This document shows, piece after piece, positions 1 through 6,619 of a DNA stretch of 10,140 nucleotides. The stretch comes from an uncultured Collinsella sp. (GTDB taxonomy: Bacteria > Actinomycetota > Coriobacteriia > Coriobacteriales > Coriobacteriaceae), in NCBI GenBank assembly GCA_900547505.1, contig URGY01000057.1, positions 1 through 10,140 of the forward strand. Reading direction: 5' to 3'. Position numbers and translations under genes: made by a program. Under the pieces are notes generated by a model. That model did no database searches and was not told the origin of the DNA. It worked only from the letters and a program-made list of their open reading frames with translations. Position 1 is the first letter of the stretch. Every line of letters begins with the position of its first letter.

Positions 1-47
1 GAGATGCAGCGTAGTCTCGTGGGCTCGGAGATGTGTATAAGAGACAG
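1..47 (+). other. Nextera (Tn5) sequencing adapter with i7 index, non-genomic
   Basis: Bases 14-47 match the Illumina Nextera read-2 transposase adapter, ending in the 19-bp Tn5 mosaic end AGATGTGTATAAGAGACAG (29-47). Bases 1-5 (GAGAT) match the end of the P7 primer. Bases 6-13 (GCAGCGTA) sit exactly where the 8-nt i7 index belongs; from memory this is Nextera XT index N721. The segment happens to be in frame with the metG remnant and translates to a peptide containing VGSEMCIRDR, a known adapter-derived artefact in protein databases. Native sequence begins at about base 48. Confidence 0.97.
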
Positions 48-48
48 G

Positions 49-429
49 GCAAAGATCGCCGATGGCCTGGTCGAGCGCTACATGGCCAAGATGGACGTGC
101 TCGATTACGGCGGAGCCAAGGACGAGGTCATGGAGCTCATCCATGCCGCCAACCACTACATCGAGGACTCCGAGCCTTGGGCACTTGCCAAGGACGAGGC
201 CAAGGCTGACGAGCTGGCGTTTGTGATCTACAACCTGCTCGAGGCCATCCGCATTGCCGCCCACCTGCTGATGCCGCTCATGCCTCAGACCTCTGCGGAG
301 GCCCTGCGCCGCCTGTCCTGCGAGGACGAGGCCGCGACCGACGACCTCAAGGGCATTTGCGCTTGGGGCCTGCTTGCCGGCGGTCAGCCTGTCGAGAAGG
401 GCGAGCCGCTGTTCCCGCGTCTGGGCTAA
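49..429 (+). CDS. metG: Methionyl-tRNA synthetase, C-terminal fragment (5' truncated by contig end)
   Basis: This is the last 126 or so residues of methionyl-tRNA synthetase, the cytoplasmic enzyme that charges tRNA-Met. The fragment covers the helical anticodon-binding domain: segments such as ANHYIEDSEPWALAKD, then LLEAIRIAAHLLMPLMPQTS, and the end GEPLFPRLG are typical of the bacterial family. The protein stops right after the LFPR motif, so it is the short form without the C-terminal Trbp111-like tRNA-binding domain. The catalytic domain (HIGH and KMSKS motifs) lies outside the window. The apparent upstream ATG codons at 4 and 31 belong to the adapter and are not starts. An intrinsic terminator follows 40 bases after the stop codon. 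The family call is firm; the truncation is technical, not biological. Confidence 0.92.
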   Translation, partial: AKIADGLVERYMAKMDVLDYGGAKDEVMELIHAANHYIEDSEPWALAKDEAKADELAFVIYNLLEAIRIAAHLLMPLMPQTSAEALRRLSCEDEAATDDLKGICAWGLLAGGQPVEKGEPLFPRLG

Positions 430-468
430 GATGCAGCGCGCCATATCGGCAATTTGCTGTTTAGCTGT

Positions 469-504
469 AAGGGCATGGCCGCCACGGTCCATGCCCTTTT
501 GTTT
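469..504 (+). terminator. Intrinsic terminator after metG
   Basis: A perfect 10-bp stem (469-478 AAGGGCATGG with 489-498 CCATGCCCTT) encloses a 10-nt loop and is followed by a T-rich tract (497-504, TTTTGTTT). It lies between the metG stop and the rsmA ribosome binding site, so it should end metG transcripts or attenuate read-through into rsmA. Confidence 0.85.
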
Positions 505-536
505 CAAGACGCCGCCATCATGCTGAGGAGGCAACC

Positions 537-1397
537 ATGACAACTTCGCCTTTGGCAAACCCCACGGCCACCAGGGAGCTGCTGGAGGAGTTTGGCCTTG
601 CGACCAAGCATCGCCTGGGCCAGAATTTCCTGATCGACAACCATGTAATTGAGCGCATTTGCGAGCTTGCCGAGCTTGTAGGCGATGAGCGCGTGCTCGA
701 GGTTGGTCCGGGCGTTGGTACGCTCACGCTTGCGCTGTTGCAGGAGGCGGCGTGCGTCACGTCGATCGAGGCCGATCCCGAGCTCGAGCCGGTGCTCGAT
801 GCTCACGCCGCCGACTACGCCAACTTCCGCTTTATCATGGGCGACGCGCTTAAGGTGACGCCGGAGCAGATTGAGCAGGCCGCCGGCGGTGAGCCGACGG
901 TATTTGTCGCGAACTTGCCCTATAACGTGGCGGCGACGATCATCTTGCAGTTTTTTCAGACGATGCCCGCGCTCAAGCGTGCCGTGGTCATGGTGCAAAA
1001 GGAGGTTGCCGATCGCATTGCCGCAGTGCCGGGCAACAAGACCTATGGCGGCTATACGGCAAAGCTCGGCCTGTATGCGCAGGTGACGGGTCGCTTTGAG
1101 GTGCCGCCGCGTTGCTTTATGCCAGCGCCGCACGTGGACTCGGCCGTCGTGCGTATCGACCGTGTTGACGGCGTGGTGCCCGAGGGGCTCGATCGCGAGT
1201 TCGTGGCTCGTGTGATCGACGCTGCATTTGCTCAGCGGCGCAAGACCGTCCGAAATTCCATGAGCGCCAACGGTTTTGCCAAGGACGTGCTCGATGCCGC
1301 TTTTGAGGTTTGCGGTATCGCACCCACCACGCGCGCCGAGACGCTCGATGTTGCCGACTTTGTCCGTCTGGCCCGGGAGCTAATCCATGACGCCTAA
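537..1397 (+). CDS. rsmA: 16S rRNA (adenine1518-N6/adenine1519-N6)-dimethyltransferase
   Basis: RsmA (KsgA) dimethylates two adjacent adenines in the 3'-terminal helix of 16S rRNA late in 30S assembly, using S-adenosylmethionine. The 286-residue product has the expected length. Visible motifs in order: KHRLGQNFL at about residues 24-32, the SAM-binding motif LEVGPGVGTLT at 54-64, the acidic ribose-binding SIEAD at 76-80, the catalytic NLPYN at 126-130, and FEVPPRCFMPAPHVDSAV at 187-204. A C-terminal helical domain with QRRKTVRN (233-240) follows, as in the family. The ATG at 537 is preceded by AGGAGG (526-531) at 5 bases. The 3' end overlaps the next gene by 11 bases, so the two are probably cotranscribed and translationally coupled. 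metG, rsmA and tatD are commonly neighbours in bacteria. No promoter is clear in the short gap after the upstream terminator. Confidence 0.95.
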   Translation: MTTSPLANPTATRELLEEFGLATKHRLGQNFLIDNHVIERICELAELVGDERVLEVGPGVGTLTLALLQEAACVTSIEADPELEPVLDAHAADYANFRFIMGDALKVTPEQIEQAAGGEPTVFVANLPYNVAATIILQFFQTMPALKRAVVMVQKEVADRIAAVPGNKTYGGYTAKLGLYAQVTGRFEVPPRCFMPAPHVDSAVVRIDRVDGVVPEGLDREFVARVIDAAFAQRRKTVRNSMSANGFAKDVLDAAFEVCGIAPTTRAETLDVADFVRLARELIHDA

Positions 1398-2304
1398 TGC
1401 CGAACGCGTGACGTTTACCAAGAAAAAGAAGACGGTTGCTTGTCCCGTGCCCTTGGCGCCGCTTGCCGACACGCATGCACATCTGCTTTCGTTTTGGGGC
1501 AAGGATGTGCCCGAGACGCTCGTGCGCGCCAAAGCCGCGGGCGTCGACCTGTTGGTGACGATGTTCGACCCCATTGCCGACAAGCGCAGCGTGGCGGACT
1601 ATAGCGACTGGCTGGTGCGCGAGATTCTTCCGATGCAGGATATCCCGCAGATCAAGTATCTTGCCGGCGTGCATCCGTATGGCGCGCCGGACTATACCGA
1701 CGACGTTCATGCACAGGTCGTTGCGGCACTTGATGACCCCTTATGCGCCGGTATTGGCGAAATCGGCCTGGACTACCACATGGACTATGACGACGATATC
1801 GCGCCGGCACCCCATAACGTGCAGATTGATTGCATGGCGCGCCAGCTCGAGCTTGCCGTGCGCCGCAATGTGCCGGTGGAGCTGCACCTGCGTCACGAGG
1901 ACTCGGATGGGGAGCGCACCTCGCACGTGGACGCCTACAACGTGCTTCGTGAGGTGGGCGTGCCCCAGGCCGGTTGTGTGCTGCACTGCTTTGGCGAGGA
2001 CCGTGCCACGATGGAGCGCTTTGTGGAGCTGGGTTGTTACATCGCCTATGGTGGTGCGGCTACCTTTAAGCGCAACGACGATGTGCGCGAGGCATTTGCG
2101 GCAACCCCACTCGATCGAATTTTGTTCGAGACGGATTGCCCGTATATGGCTCCGGAGCCCATCCGCGGTCTTGAATGCGAGCCCGCAATGATCTCCATTA
2201 CGGCAAACGCGCTGGTTAACGACCGTGTCGATCGCACTGGTGAGGATGCCGAAACAATCGCGCAAGCCGCTTGGGAAAATGCCTGCAAACTTTTTCAAAA
2301 ATAG
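1387..2304 (+). CDS. tatD: TatD-family metal-dependent hydrolase (putative deoxyribonuclease)
   Basis: This is a TatD-type amidohydrolase-fold protein of 305 residues; family members are divalent-metal-dependent 3'-5' DNases linked to DNA repair and turnover. All expected metal ligands are visible: the DTHAHL motif (H30, H32), E125 in GIGEIGLDYH, H167 in VELHLRH, H200 in VLHCFGED and D250 in LFETDCPYMAPEP. The protein is longer than the usual 255-265 residues, owing to a basic N-terminal extension of about 27 residues (TKKKKT) and insertions such as the acidic DYDDD near 133-137. The ATG at 1387 lies inside the end of rsmA, with GGGAG (1375-1379) upstream, which indicates translational coupling. 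The stop codon is followed by the tRNA-Leu promoter. The family is certain; the exact substrate is inferred from the family. Confidence 0.92.
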   Translation: MTPNAERVTFTKKKKTVACPVPLAPLADTHAHLLSFWGKDVPETLVRAKAAGVDLLVTMFDPIADKRSVADYSDWLVREILPMQDIPQIKYLAGVHPYGAPDYTDDVHAQVVAALDDPLCAGIGEIGLDYHMDYDDDIAPAPHNVQIDCMARQLELAVRRNVPVELHLRHEDSDGERTSHVDAYNVLREVGVPQAGCVLHCFGEDRATMERFVELGCYIAYGGAATFKRNDDVREAFAATPLDRILFETDCPYMAPEPIRGLECEPAMISITANALVNDRVDRTGEDAETIAQAAWENACKLFQK

Positions 2305-2307
2305 TTC

Positions 2308-2336
2308 TTGCGTTCGTGGTGGCGCTCCGTTATTCT
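2308..2336 (+). promoter_or_regulatory. Sigma-70-type promoter for tRNA-Leu
   Basis: A -35-like TTGCGT (2308-2313) and a -10-like TATTCT (2331-2336) are separated by exactly 17 bases. The predicted start near 2343 lies about 5 bases before the mature tRNA 5' end. The only sequence between the tatD stop and the tRNA is this promoter. Confidence 0.6.
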
Positions 2337-2347
2337 AATTCCTGCAC

Positions 2348-2434
2348 GCGGGCGTGGCGGAATTGGCAGACGCGTACGGTTCAGGTCCGTATGGGGGCAA
2401 CCCCATGAAGGTTCAAGTCCTTTCGCCCGCACCA
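2348..2434 (+). tRNA. tRNA-Leu (anticodon CAG)
   Basis: A class II tRNA of 87 nt including an encoded CCA (2432-2434). The acceptor stem GCGGGCG (2348-2354) pairs perfectly with CGCCCGC (2424-2430). The anticodon stem TACGG/CCGTA encloses the loop TTCAGGT, with CAG at 2382-2384. The long variable arm (TGGGGG/CCCCAT region, about 2392-2406) and the T-loop GTTCAAGTC are typical of tRNA-Leu, which reads CUG, a frequent codon in GC-rich genomes. A dedicated promoter lies upstream and a strong terminator downstream, so it is a monocistronic unit. Confidence 0.96.
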
Positions 2435-2445
2435 TTAAATGAAAG

Positions 2446-2471
2446 AGCTCCCAGCAATGGGAGCTTTTTTT
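2446..2471 (+). terminator. Intrinsic terminator of tRNA-Leu
   Basis: An 8-bp perfect stem, AGCTCCCA (2446-2453) with TGGGAGCT (2458-2465), has a GCAA tetraloop and runs into seven T residues (2465-2471). The sequence closely resembles the terminators after tRNA-Arg at 7235 and 7425. Confidence 0.9.
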
Positions 2472-2472
2472 G

Positions 2473-2502
2473 TTATGCACGATCTCCTTGGACGGGTATC
2501 CT
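2473..2502 (+). promoter_or_regulatory. Possible promoter of the SPFH gene
   Basis: A weak candidate: TTATGC (2473-2478) and TATCCT (2497-2502) with an 18-base spacer, placed directly after the tRNA-Leu terminator and 32 bases before the start codon. Some promoter is expected here, because the preceding unit is terminated, but the match to consensus is poor. Confidence 0.3.
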
Positions 2503-2534
2503 AATGCCAACGTGTGCCTATCAGAGGAGAGACC

Positions 2535-3473
2535 ATGCTGTTGTCCGGTATCATCGCCGCCCTTACCAGCCTTTTGATTCCCATCATCATTCTGTTGCTA
2601 CTGCTTCCCAACGCCTGCTATGTCGTTGAACAACAGCATGCCGTGATCATCGAGCGCCTGGGCAAGTTTAACCGCATCGTCAACGCGGGCTTCCACATGA
2701 AGGTGCCCGTGATCGACCGCAAGGCCGCCACGGTGAGCCTGCGCACCATGAAAAACGGTTTTGGCATCGACGTTAAGACCCAGGACAACGTGACCATCGG
2801 CCTTGAGGTCTCTGCTCAGTACCACGTGAGCTATGACATGGGCGCCGGCCCGGCAGATTCGGGTATCTACAAGAGCTACTACATGCTGCAGGAGCCCGTC
2901 GACCAGATGCGTGACTTCATCACCGACGCCCTGCGCTCTTCGATTCCCGTCTACACACTCGATGAGGTCTTTGCCAAGAAGGATGACATCGCCAAGGATG
3001 TCAACGCTACCGTTTCCGAGCAGATGGCCGCCTACGGCTTCACCCTCGTGTCGACGCTCATCACCAAAATCGCACTGCCGACCGAGGTCGAGAACTCCAT
3101 GAACGACATCAACGCCGCCCAGCGCAAGCGCGCTGCGGCACAGGAGCTCGCCGAGGCCGACCGCATCAAGCGCGTCACCGAGGCGACCGCCGAGGCTGAG
3201 GCAATGGAAAAGGCGGGCGAGGGCATCGCCAACCAGCGCAAAGCCATCGCGCTGGGTATCAAAGATTCGCTCGAGATCATCCAGGAGACGGGTGTCGGCA
3301 ATGACGAGGCCAACCAACTGTTCATGTTTACGCAGTGGTCCGAGATGATGACGGAGTTCGCTCGCACGGGTAAAACCTCGACGGTCGTGCTGCCGAGCGA
3401 CTTTTCGCAGTCGGCCTCTATGTTCGAGCAGATGCTGGCTGCCGGTAAGGTTCAGAACGAGTCAAAGGAGTAG
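2535..3473 (+). CDS. SPFH/band-7 domain membrane protein
   Basis: This encodes a 312-residue stomatin/prohibitin-like (SPFH, band 7) protein, a family that forms membrane-anchored oligomeric scaffolds in bacterial membrane microdomains. Residues 3-25 form a single very hydrophobic segment (a run of I and L). The SPFH domain starts at about 31 (QQHAVIIERLGKFNRIV, then GFHMKVPVIDR at 52-62) and extends to about 190. An Ala/Glu-rich helical region (195-235, AAQRKRAAAQELAEADR) is the usual coiled-coil flotillin-type segment, followed by GIANQRKAIALGI. It resembles the HIR-type subgroup. The start at 2535 is chosen because AGGAG (2525-2529) lies 5 bases upstream; an in-frame ATG at 2514 lacks this and would add seven polar residues. 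No NfeD-type partner gene is adjacent. The next gene, rlmH, begins 6 bases after the stop. Confidence 0.9.
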   Translation: MLLSGIIAALTSLLIPIIILLLLLPNACYVVEQQHAVIIERLGKFNRIVNAGFHMKVPVIDRKAATVSLRTMKNGFGIDVKTQDNVTIGLEVSAQYHVSYDMGAGPADSGIYKSYYMLQEPVDQMRDFITDALRSSIPVYTLDEVFAKKDDIAKDVNATVSEQMAAYGFTLVSTLITKIALPTEVENSMNDINAAQRKRAAAQELAEADRIKRVTEATAEAEAMEKAGEGIANQRKAIALGIKDSLEIIQETGVGNDEANQLFMFTQWSEMMTEFARTGKTSTVVLPSDFSQSASMFEQMLAAGKVQNESKE

Positions 3474-3479
3474 GCACGC

Positions 3480-3950
3480 GTGAAATACACCGTCGTTTGT
3501 GTTGGCAAGCTCAAAGAGCGCTTTTGGAAGGACGCGTGCGCTGAGTACACCAAGCGCCTAGGCGCCTATGCCAAGGTGGATATCCGCGAGGTAGCCGATA
3601 TCGACCCGGCTAAGGCGGGCGGCGTGGATGCCGCGCGCGACAAGGAGGGGGCGGCAATTCTTGCTGCATTGCCGTCTCGAGCGCATGTGATCCTGCTGGC
3701 TATCGAGGGCAAGGAGCGTTCGAGTGAGGAGCTCTCGGCGAGGCTCGACGATCTTATGCTGCGAGGCAGCAGCGACATCGCCTTTGTGATTGGCGGTTCG
3801 GACGGCGTGAGCGATGAGGTGCGCGCCCGCGCCGACGAGATGCTCAGCTTTGGACGCATTACCTTGCCGCATAACTTGGCGCGCGTGGTGCTGCTGGAGC
3901 AAATCTACCGCGCCTGCAAGATCAGCCGTGGCGAGCCGTATCACAAATAG
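3480..3950 (+). CDS. rlmH: 23S rRNA (pseudouridine1915-N3)-methyltransferase
   Basis: RlmH is a small SPOUT-class methyltransferase that uses SAM to methylate pseudouridine 1915 in helix 69 of 23S rRNA, acting on assembled 70S ribosomes as a homodimer. The 156-residue length matches the family (about 155-160). Visible features are the N-terminal VCVGKLKERFW (7-16), LLAIEGKE (72-79), the SAM-binding loop FVIGGSDGVSDEV (102-114), and the highly conserved C-terminus LPHNLARVVLLEQIYRA with the terminal YHK. Translation starts at GTG 3480. The Shine-Dalgarno AAGGAG (3465-3470) lies inside the last codons of the SPFH gene, so the two genes are very likely coupled. No good terminator is visible before proC, whose start is 73 bases downstream. 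Confidence 0.95.
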   Translation: MKYTVVCVGKLKERFWKDACAEYTKRLGAYAKVDIREVADIDPAKAGGVDAARDKEGAAILAALPSRAHVILLAIEGKERSSEELSARLDDLMLRGSSDIAFVIGGSDGVSDEVRARADEMLSFGRITLPHNLARVVLLEQIYRACKISRGEPYHK

Positions 3951-4023
3951 GTCGGCAATACGAAACAATGGCGTGGGACAATACCTTTCGTTTTGAGGAA
4001 TGTGTCTGAAAGGACTATGCGAT

Positions 4024-4794
4024 ATGAAGATTGGATTTGTCGGTTTTGGCAATATGGCGAGCGCCATGGCCGATGGCTGGATCGCTGCCGGTGTAGCTGC
4101 GAGCGACATGTGCGCCTGTGCGGGTCGCTACGACGCACTGGTTGAGCGCTGTGAGGCGCGTGGGATGGCCGCTTGCCACGATGCCGCCGAGGTTGTCGCC
4201 GCATCCGATATCGTGGTCGCTGCGGTCAAACCGTACATGATCGAGAAGGTATTCGCCCCGCTCAAGGATGCTCTTGCCAAAAAGGTCGTTCTGTCGGTTG
4301 CCTGGACCTGGGATAGTGCCAAGTGGGAGCAGGTCCTGCCGGGCGTCGCACATGTCTCGACGGTGCCCAACACGCCGGTTTCGGTGGGCGAGGGCGTCAT
4401 CGCTTGCGAGAAGGCTTCCACGCTTAGTGATGAGCAGAGCGCAGTGGTGCTTGATCTGCTTGGCAAGCTCGGTGCGGTGGTCGAGCTCGATACGAGCCTG
4501 CTGTTCGTGGGCGGCACGGTGGGTGGTTGCGCTCCGGCATTTGTCGCTATGGCAATCGAGGCCCTGGGCGATGCGGCGGTCAAGCACGGTATCCCGCGTG
4601 CCGATGCCTATCGCATTGTGAGCCAGATGGTGCTAGGTACGGCAAAGCTGCAGCTTTCAACTGGTCAGCATCCTGCGGCGATGAAGGATGCCGTATGCTC
4701 GCCCGGTGGCGCCACCATCAAGGGCGTCGTTGCGCTCGAGGACGCCGGCATGCGCAGCGCCCTGGTCAAGGCAATTGACGCAACTCTCCAATAA
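4024..4794 (+). CDS. proC: Pyrroline-5-carboxylate reductase
   Basis: ProC catalyses the last step of proline synthesis, reducing 1-pyrroline-5-carboxylate with NAD(P)H. The 256-residue product has an N-terminal Rossmann motif, MKIGFVGFGNMASAM (1-15), AAVKP (66-70) at the dinucleotide site, VPNTP (114-118), and the C-terminal dimerisation domain containing GGCAPAF (167-173; commonly SGSGPAY) and the signature DAVCSPGGATIKGV (222-235). The length is slightly below the usual 260-280. The start at 4024 is preferred because AAAGGA (4009-4014) lies 9 bases upstream and the Rossmann strand begins immediately; an in-frame ATG at 4000 has no well-spaced ribosome binding site. The stop codon lies within the 5' arm of a terminator-like repeat. 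The upstream neighbours are rlmH and the SPFH gene on the same strand; no proA or proB gene is in the window. Confidence 0.93.
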   Translation: MKIGFVGFGNMASAMADGWIAAGVAASDMCACAGRYDALVERCEARGMAACHDAAEVVAASDIVVAAVKPYMIEKVFAPLKDALAKKVVLSVAWTWDSAKWEQVLPGVAHVSTVPNTPVSVGEGVIACEKASTLSDEQSAVVLDLLGKLGAVVELDTSLLFVGGTVGGCAPAFVAMAIEALGDAAVKHGIPRADAYRIVSQMVLGTAKLQLSTGQHPAAMKDAVCSPGGATIKGVVALEDAGMRSALVKAIDATLQ

Positions 4795-4833
4795 AACCGA
4801 CCAAAAAAGACAGGTTTATTTTGGCAGGTTTTT
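4793..4833 (+). terminator. Terminator-like hairpin after proC (repeat copy A)
   Basis: Arms AAAACCGACCAAAA (4793-4806) and TTTTGGCAGGTTTT (4819-4832) pair except for a central 2x2 mismatch, and the 3' arm ends in five T residues. The 5' arm begins within the proC stop codon, so this probably ends the proC transcript. The sequence is repeated at 4912-4952. Confidence 0.6.
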
Positions 4834-4858
4834 CCTGCGGTTTTGTCGTATGTGCGAA

Positions 4859-4899
4859 AAGCGCCCCGCAACCGGATCGTTACCGGTTGCGGGGCGCTT
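4859..4899. repeat. 17-bp GC-rich perfect hairpin between two terminator repeats
   Basis: Arm 4859-4875 pairs without mismatch with 4883-4899, with a 7-nt loop ATCGTTA. There is no T-tract on the plus strand. On the minus strand the hairpin is followed by TTTTCGC. It could act as a bidirectional barrier between the convergent genes or as a repeated extragenic palindrome. Confidence 0.7.
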
Positions 4900-4911
4900 G
4901 CGTTTGCCCAG

Positions 4912-4952
4912 ATAAAACCGACCAAAATAAACCTGGCCCTTTTTGGCAGGTT
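4912..4952 (-). terminator. Terminator-like hairpin for the small minus-strand gene (repeat copy B)
   Basis: This copy shares ATAAAACCGACCAAAA at its left end and TTTTTGGCAGGTT at its right end with copy A (4791-4830). Read on the minus strand it directly follows the stop codon of the 57-residue gene, folds through AACC/CCAAAA against TTTTGG/GGTT, and ends in GGTTTTAT, giving a T-tract in the right place. Confidence 0.55.
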
Positions 4953-5124
4953 AGTCCCAGAAGCTGTCTTCCTCATCCTCGGACTTGGGTCCGCGGTCGA
5001 CGTACATCTTATGGGTACGCTTCTCCATTACAAAGGCAAGAATCGCAAATAACAGGATGCCGCCGGCGAAAAGGATGGCAAAACCGGTGCGGGTGCCAAA
5101 CAAAAAGGAAAAAACTGCGTCCAT
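4951..5124 (-). CDS. Small single-pass membrane protein (57 residues)
   Basis: A 58-codon reading frame on the minus strand, starting at ATG (5124-5122) and ending at TAA (4953-4951). The start is preceded by AGAAGG about 7 bases upstream. The product begins MDAVFSFLFG, has a clear transmembrane segment at about residues 13-33 (GFAILFAGGILLFAILAFVM), then a basic stretch EKRTHKM, and ends in an acidic tail (SEDEEDSFWD). The positive-inside rule places the C-terminal tail in the cytoplasm. There is no signal cleavage motif. It converges with proC and diverges from serS, with its own terminator-like hairpin. I do not recognise a named family; the function is unknown. The combination of ribosome binding site, membrane profile and terminator makes it a credible gene despite its size. 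Confidence 0.75.
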   Translation of the reverse strand: MDAVFSFLFGTRTGFAILFAGGILLFAILAFVMEKRTHKMYVDRGPKSEDEEDSFWD

Positions 5125-5143
5125 TGGGTGCCTTCTTGCGTAG

Positions 5144-5206
5144 TTGAGTTGGGTCGTAAACGCTCATAAGTATATACTTGCCCATACATGTACAAGGTTG
5201 CAACCT
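5144..5206. promoter_or_regulatory. Divergent promoter region of serS and the small membrane protein gene, with three palindromes
   Basis: The region is AT-rich relative to its flanks. On the plus strand, TTGGGT (5149-5154) and TATACT (5173-5178), 18 bases apart, could serve serS. On the minus strand, TTGTAC (complement of 5191-5196) with TACTTA-like sequence 17 bases further could serve the small gene. Three palindromes follow one another: AAGTATATACTT (5168-5179), TACATGTA (5185-5192) and AGGTTGCAACCT (5195-5206). They are candidate operators overlapping both promoters. No T-box or other leader is visible ahead of serS. Confidence 0.4.
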
Positions 5207-5235
5207 AAATGGAATGTATATCGCCGGAGGATCTA

Positions 5236-6519
5236 ATGCTTGATATCAAGTTTGTTCGCGAGAATCCCGATGCCATCGATGTCGCCATGGCTAACCGCCA
5301 GACGTCTTGGGATCGCGAGAAGTTCTTTGAGCTCGACGACGAGCGCCGTGCCGTCATCACCGAGGTCGAGGAGCTCCAGGCTACGCGTAATGCCGAGTCC
5401 AAGAAGATCGGCGCCCTGATGAAGGAGGGCAAGAAGGACGAGGCCGAGGCCGCCAAGGAGGCCGTGCGCGCCGTCAACGAGAAGATTGACGGTCTGGCCG
5501 AGCGTCGTACCGCCCTCGAGCAGGAGCAGTACGACTTCATGGCTCACCTGCCCAACATTCCTTGCGAGGCCACGCCGTACGGTAAGGACGAGGACGAGAA
5601 CATCGAGCGTCGCCGCTGGGGCACCCCGCGCGAGTTCGACTTCGACTTTAAGCCGCACTGGGATCTGGGCACCGATCTGGACATCCTCGACTTCGAGCGT
5701 GGCAACAAGCTCTCCGGCAGCCGCTTTACCGTTCTCGGTGGCGCCGGCGCCCGCCTGGAGCGCGCCCTCATCAACTTCTTCCTCGATACGCACACCAGCC
5801 GTGGTTTTAAGGAGTGGTGGCCGCCCATCGTCGTCAAGCGTCAGACCATGTTTGGCACGGGTCAGCTGCCCAAGTTCGAGGACGACGCCTATCACGTCTC
5901 GGGTGACAACTTCCTGATCCCCACCGCCGAGGTCGTGCTTACCAACCTGCACGCCGGCGAGGTCCTCGATGCCGACACCCTGCCGCGCCGCTACACCGCC
6001 TTCACCCCCTGCTTCCGTGAGGAGGCCGGTTCCGCCGGTCGTGACACCCGCGGCATCATTCGTCAGCACGAGTTCGACAAGGTCGAGATGGTCAAGTTCG
6101 CTAAGCCGGAGGAGTCCGACGAGGAGCTCGAGAGCATGACCGCCGAGGCCGAGTACCTGCTGCAGCAGCTGGGCCTTCCGTATCGCGTGATTAGCCTGTG
6201 CACCGGCGACTTGGGCTTCTCTGCCCGTCAGACCTACGACGTCGAGGTCTGGCTGCCGAGCTACAACGCCTACAAGGAGATCAGCTCCTGCTCCAACTGC
6301 GGTGACTTCCAGGCTCGCCGCGCCAATATCAAGTATCGCGACCCCGAGAACTTCAAGGGTTCGCGCTACCTGCACACTCTCAACGGTTCCGGCCTGCCGG
6401 CCGGCCGCACCATGGCCGCCATTCTGGAGAACTACCAGAACGCCGACGGCACCATCACGATCCCCGAGGTTTTGCGTCCTTACATGGGCGGTCTCGAGAA
6501 GATCGAGCCGGTCGCGTAA
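5236..6519 (+). CDS. serS: Seryl-tRNA synthetase
   Basis: SerRS is the class II aminoacyl-tRNA synthetase that charges tRNA-Ser (and tRNA-Sec where present) in the cytoplasm. The 427-residue length is standard. The N-terminus [14 protein letters not shown] is typical, and residues of about 28-100 form the charged helical arm that grips the long variable arm of tRNA-Ser. Class II motif 1 lies near 190-208 ([13 protein letters not shown], then GTGQLPKF), motif 2 starts with [14 protein letters not shown] at 260, and motif 3 includes GSGLPAGR (384-391). The serine-pocket segment [15 protein letters not shown] is intact. The start at 5236 has GGAGG (5226-5230) at 5 bases; the earlier in-frame ATG at 5212 has no such site and adds non-conserved residues. 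The gene is transcribed divergently from the small membrane protein gene and ends at a stable hairpin, so it is probably monocistronic. Confidence 0.97.
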   Translation: MLDIKFVRENPDAIDVAMANRQTSWDREKFFELDDERRAVITEVEELQATRNAESKKIGALMKEGKKDEAEAAKEAVRAVNEKIDGLAERRTALEQEQYDFMAHLPNIPCEATPYGKDEDENIERRRWGTPREFDFDFKPHWDLGTDLDILDFERGNKLSGSRFTVLGGAGARLERALINFFLDTHTSRGFKEWWPPIVVKRQTMFGTGQLPKFEDDAYHVSGDNFLIPTAEVVLTNLHAGEVLDADTLPRRYTAFTPCFREEAGSAGRDTRGIIRQHEFDKVEMVKFAKPEESDEELESMTAEAEYLLQQLGLPYRVISLCTGDLGFSARQTYDVEVWLPSYNAYKEISSCSNCGDFQARRANIKYRDPENFKGSRYLHTLNGSGLPAGRTMAAILENYQNADGTITIPEVLRPYMGGLEKIEPVA

Positions 6520-6542
6520 CTTGCCTGCATAGGGGATATGCA

Positions 6543-6570
6543 AGGGCGCTCCTTCGGGGGCGCCCTATTT
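6543..6570 (+). terminator. Terminator hairpin after serS
   Basis: A 10-bp stem, AGGGCGCTCC (6543-6552) with GGGGCGCCCT (6557-6566) and one G-T wobble, has an extra-stable cUUCGg loop and is followed by a short ATTT. The T-tract is weak, but the stem is strong and the position is right. Confidence 0.75.
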
Positions 6571-6619
6571 CGTGCGTAGGTCCATACCATGCCGTGCGGA
6601 CAGCTCGATAGAAAACACA

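Noticed and set aside
4..48. N-terminal extension of the metG frame from ATG 4
   Set aside because: These codons are sequencing adapter, not genomic DNA.
2598..3317. 239-codon open frame on the minus strand opposite the SPFH gene
   Set aside because: Shadow of a well-supported gene; no ribosome binding site and repetitive composition.
3951..4013. Terminator between rlmH and proC (ACGAAA ... TTTCGT TTTG)
   Set aside because: The stem is only 6 bp, AT-rich, with a loop of about 20 bases; too weak to call.
5125..5235. T-box leader or riboswitch upstream of serS
   Set aside because: The region is only 111 bp, contains no T-box core sequence or terminator before the serS ribosome binding site, and is explained better as a divergent promoter.
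5233..6543. 436-codon open frame on the minus strand opposite serS
   Set aside because: It mirrors serS almost exactly, its translation is low-complexity (V, G, L rich) without motifs, and serS is unmistakable. It is a codon-bias shadow.
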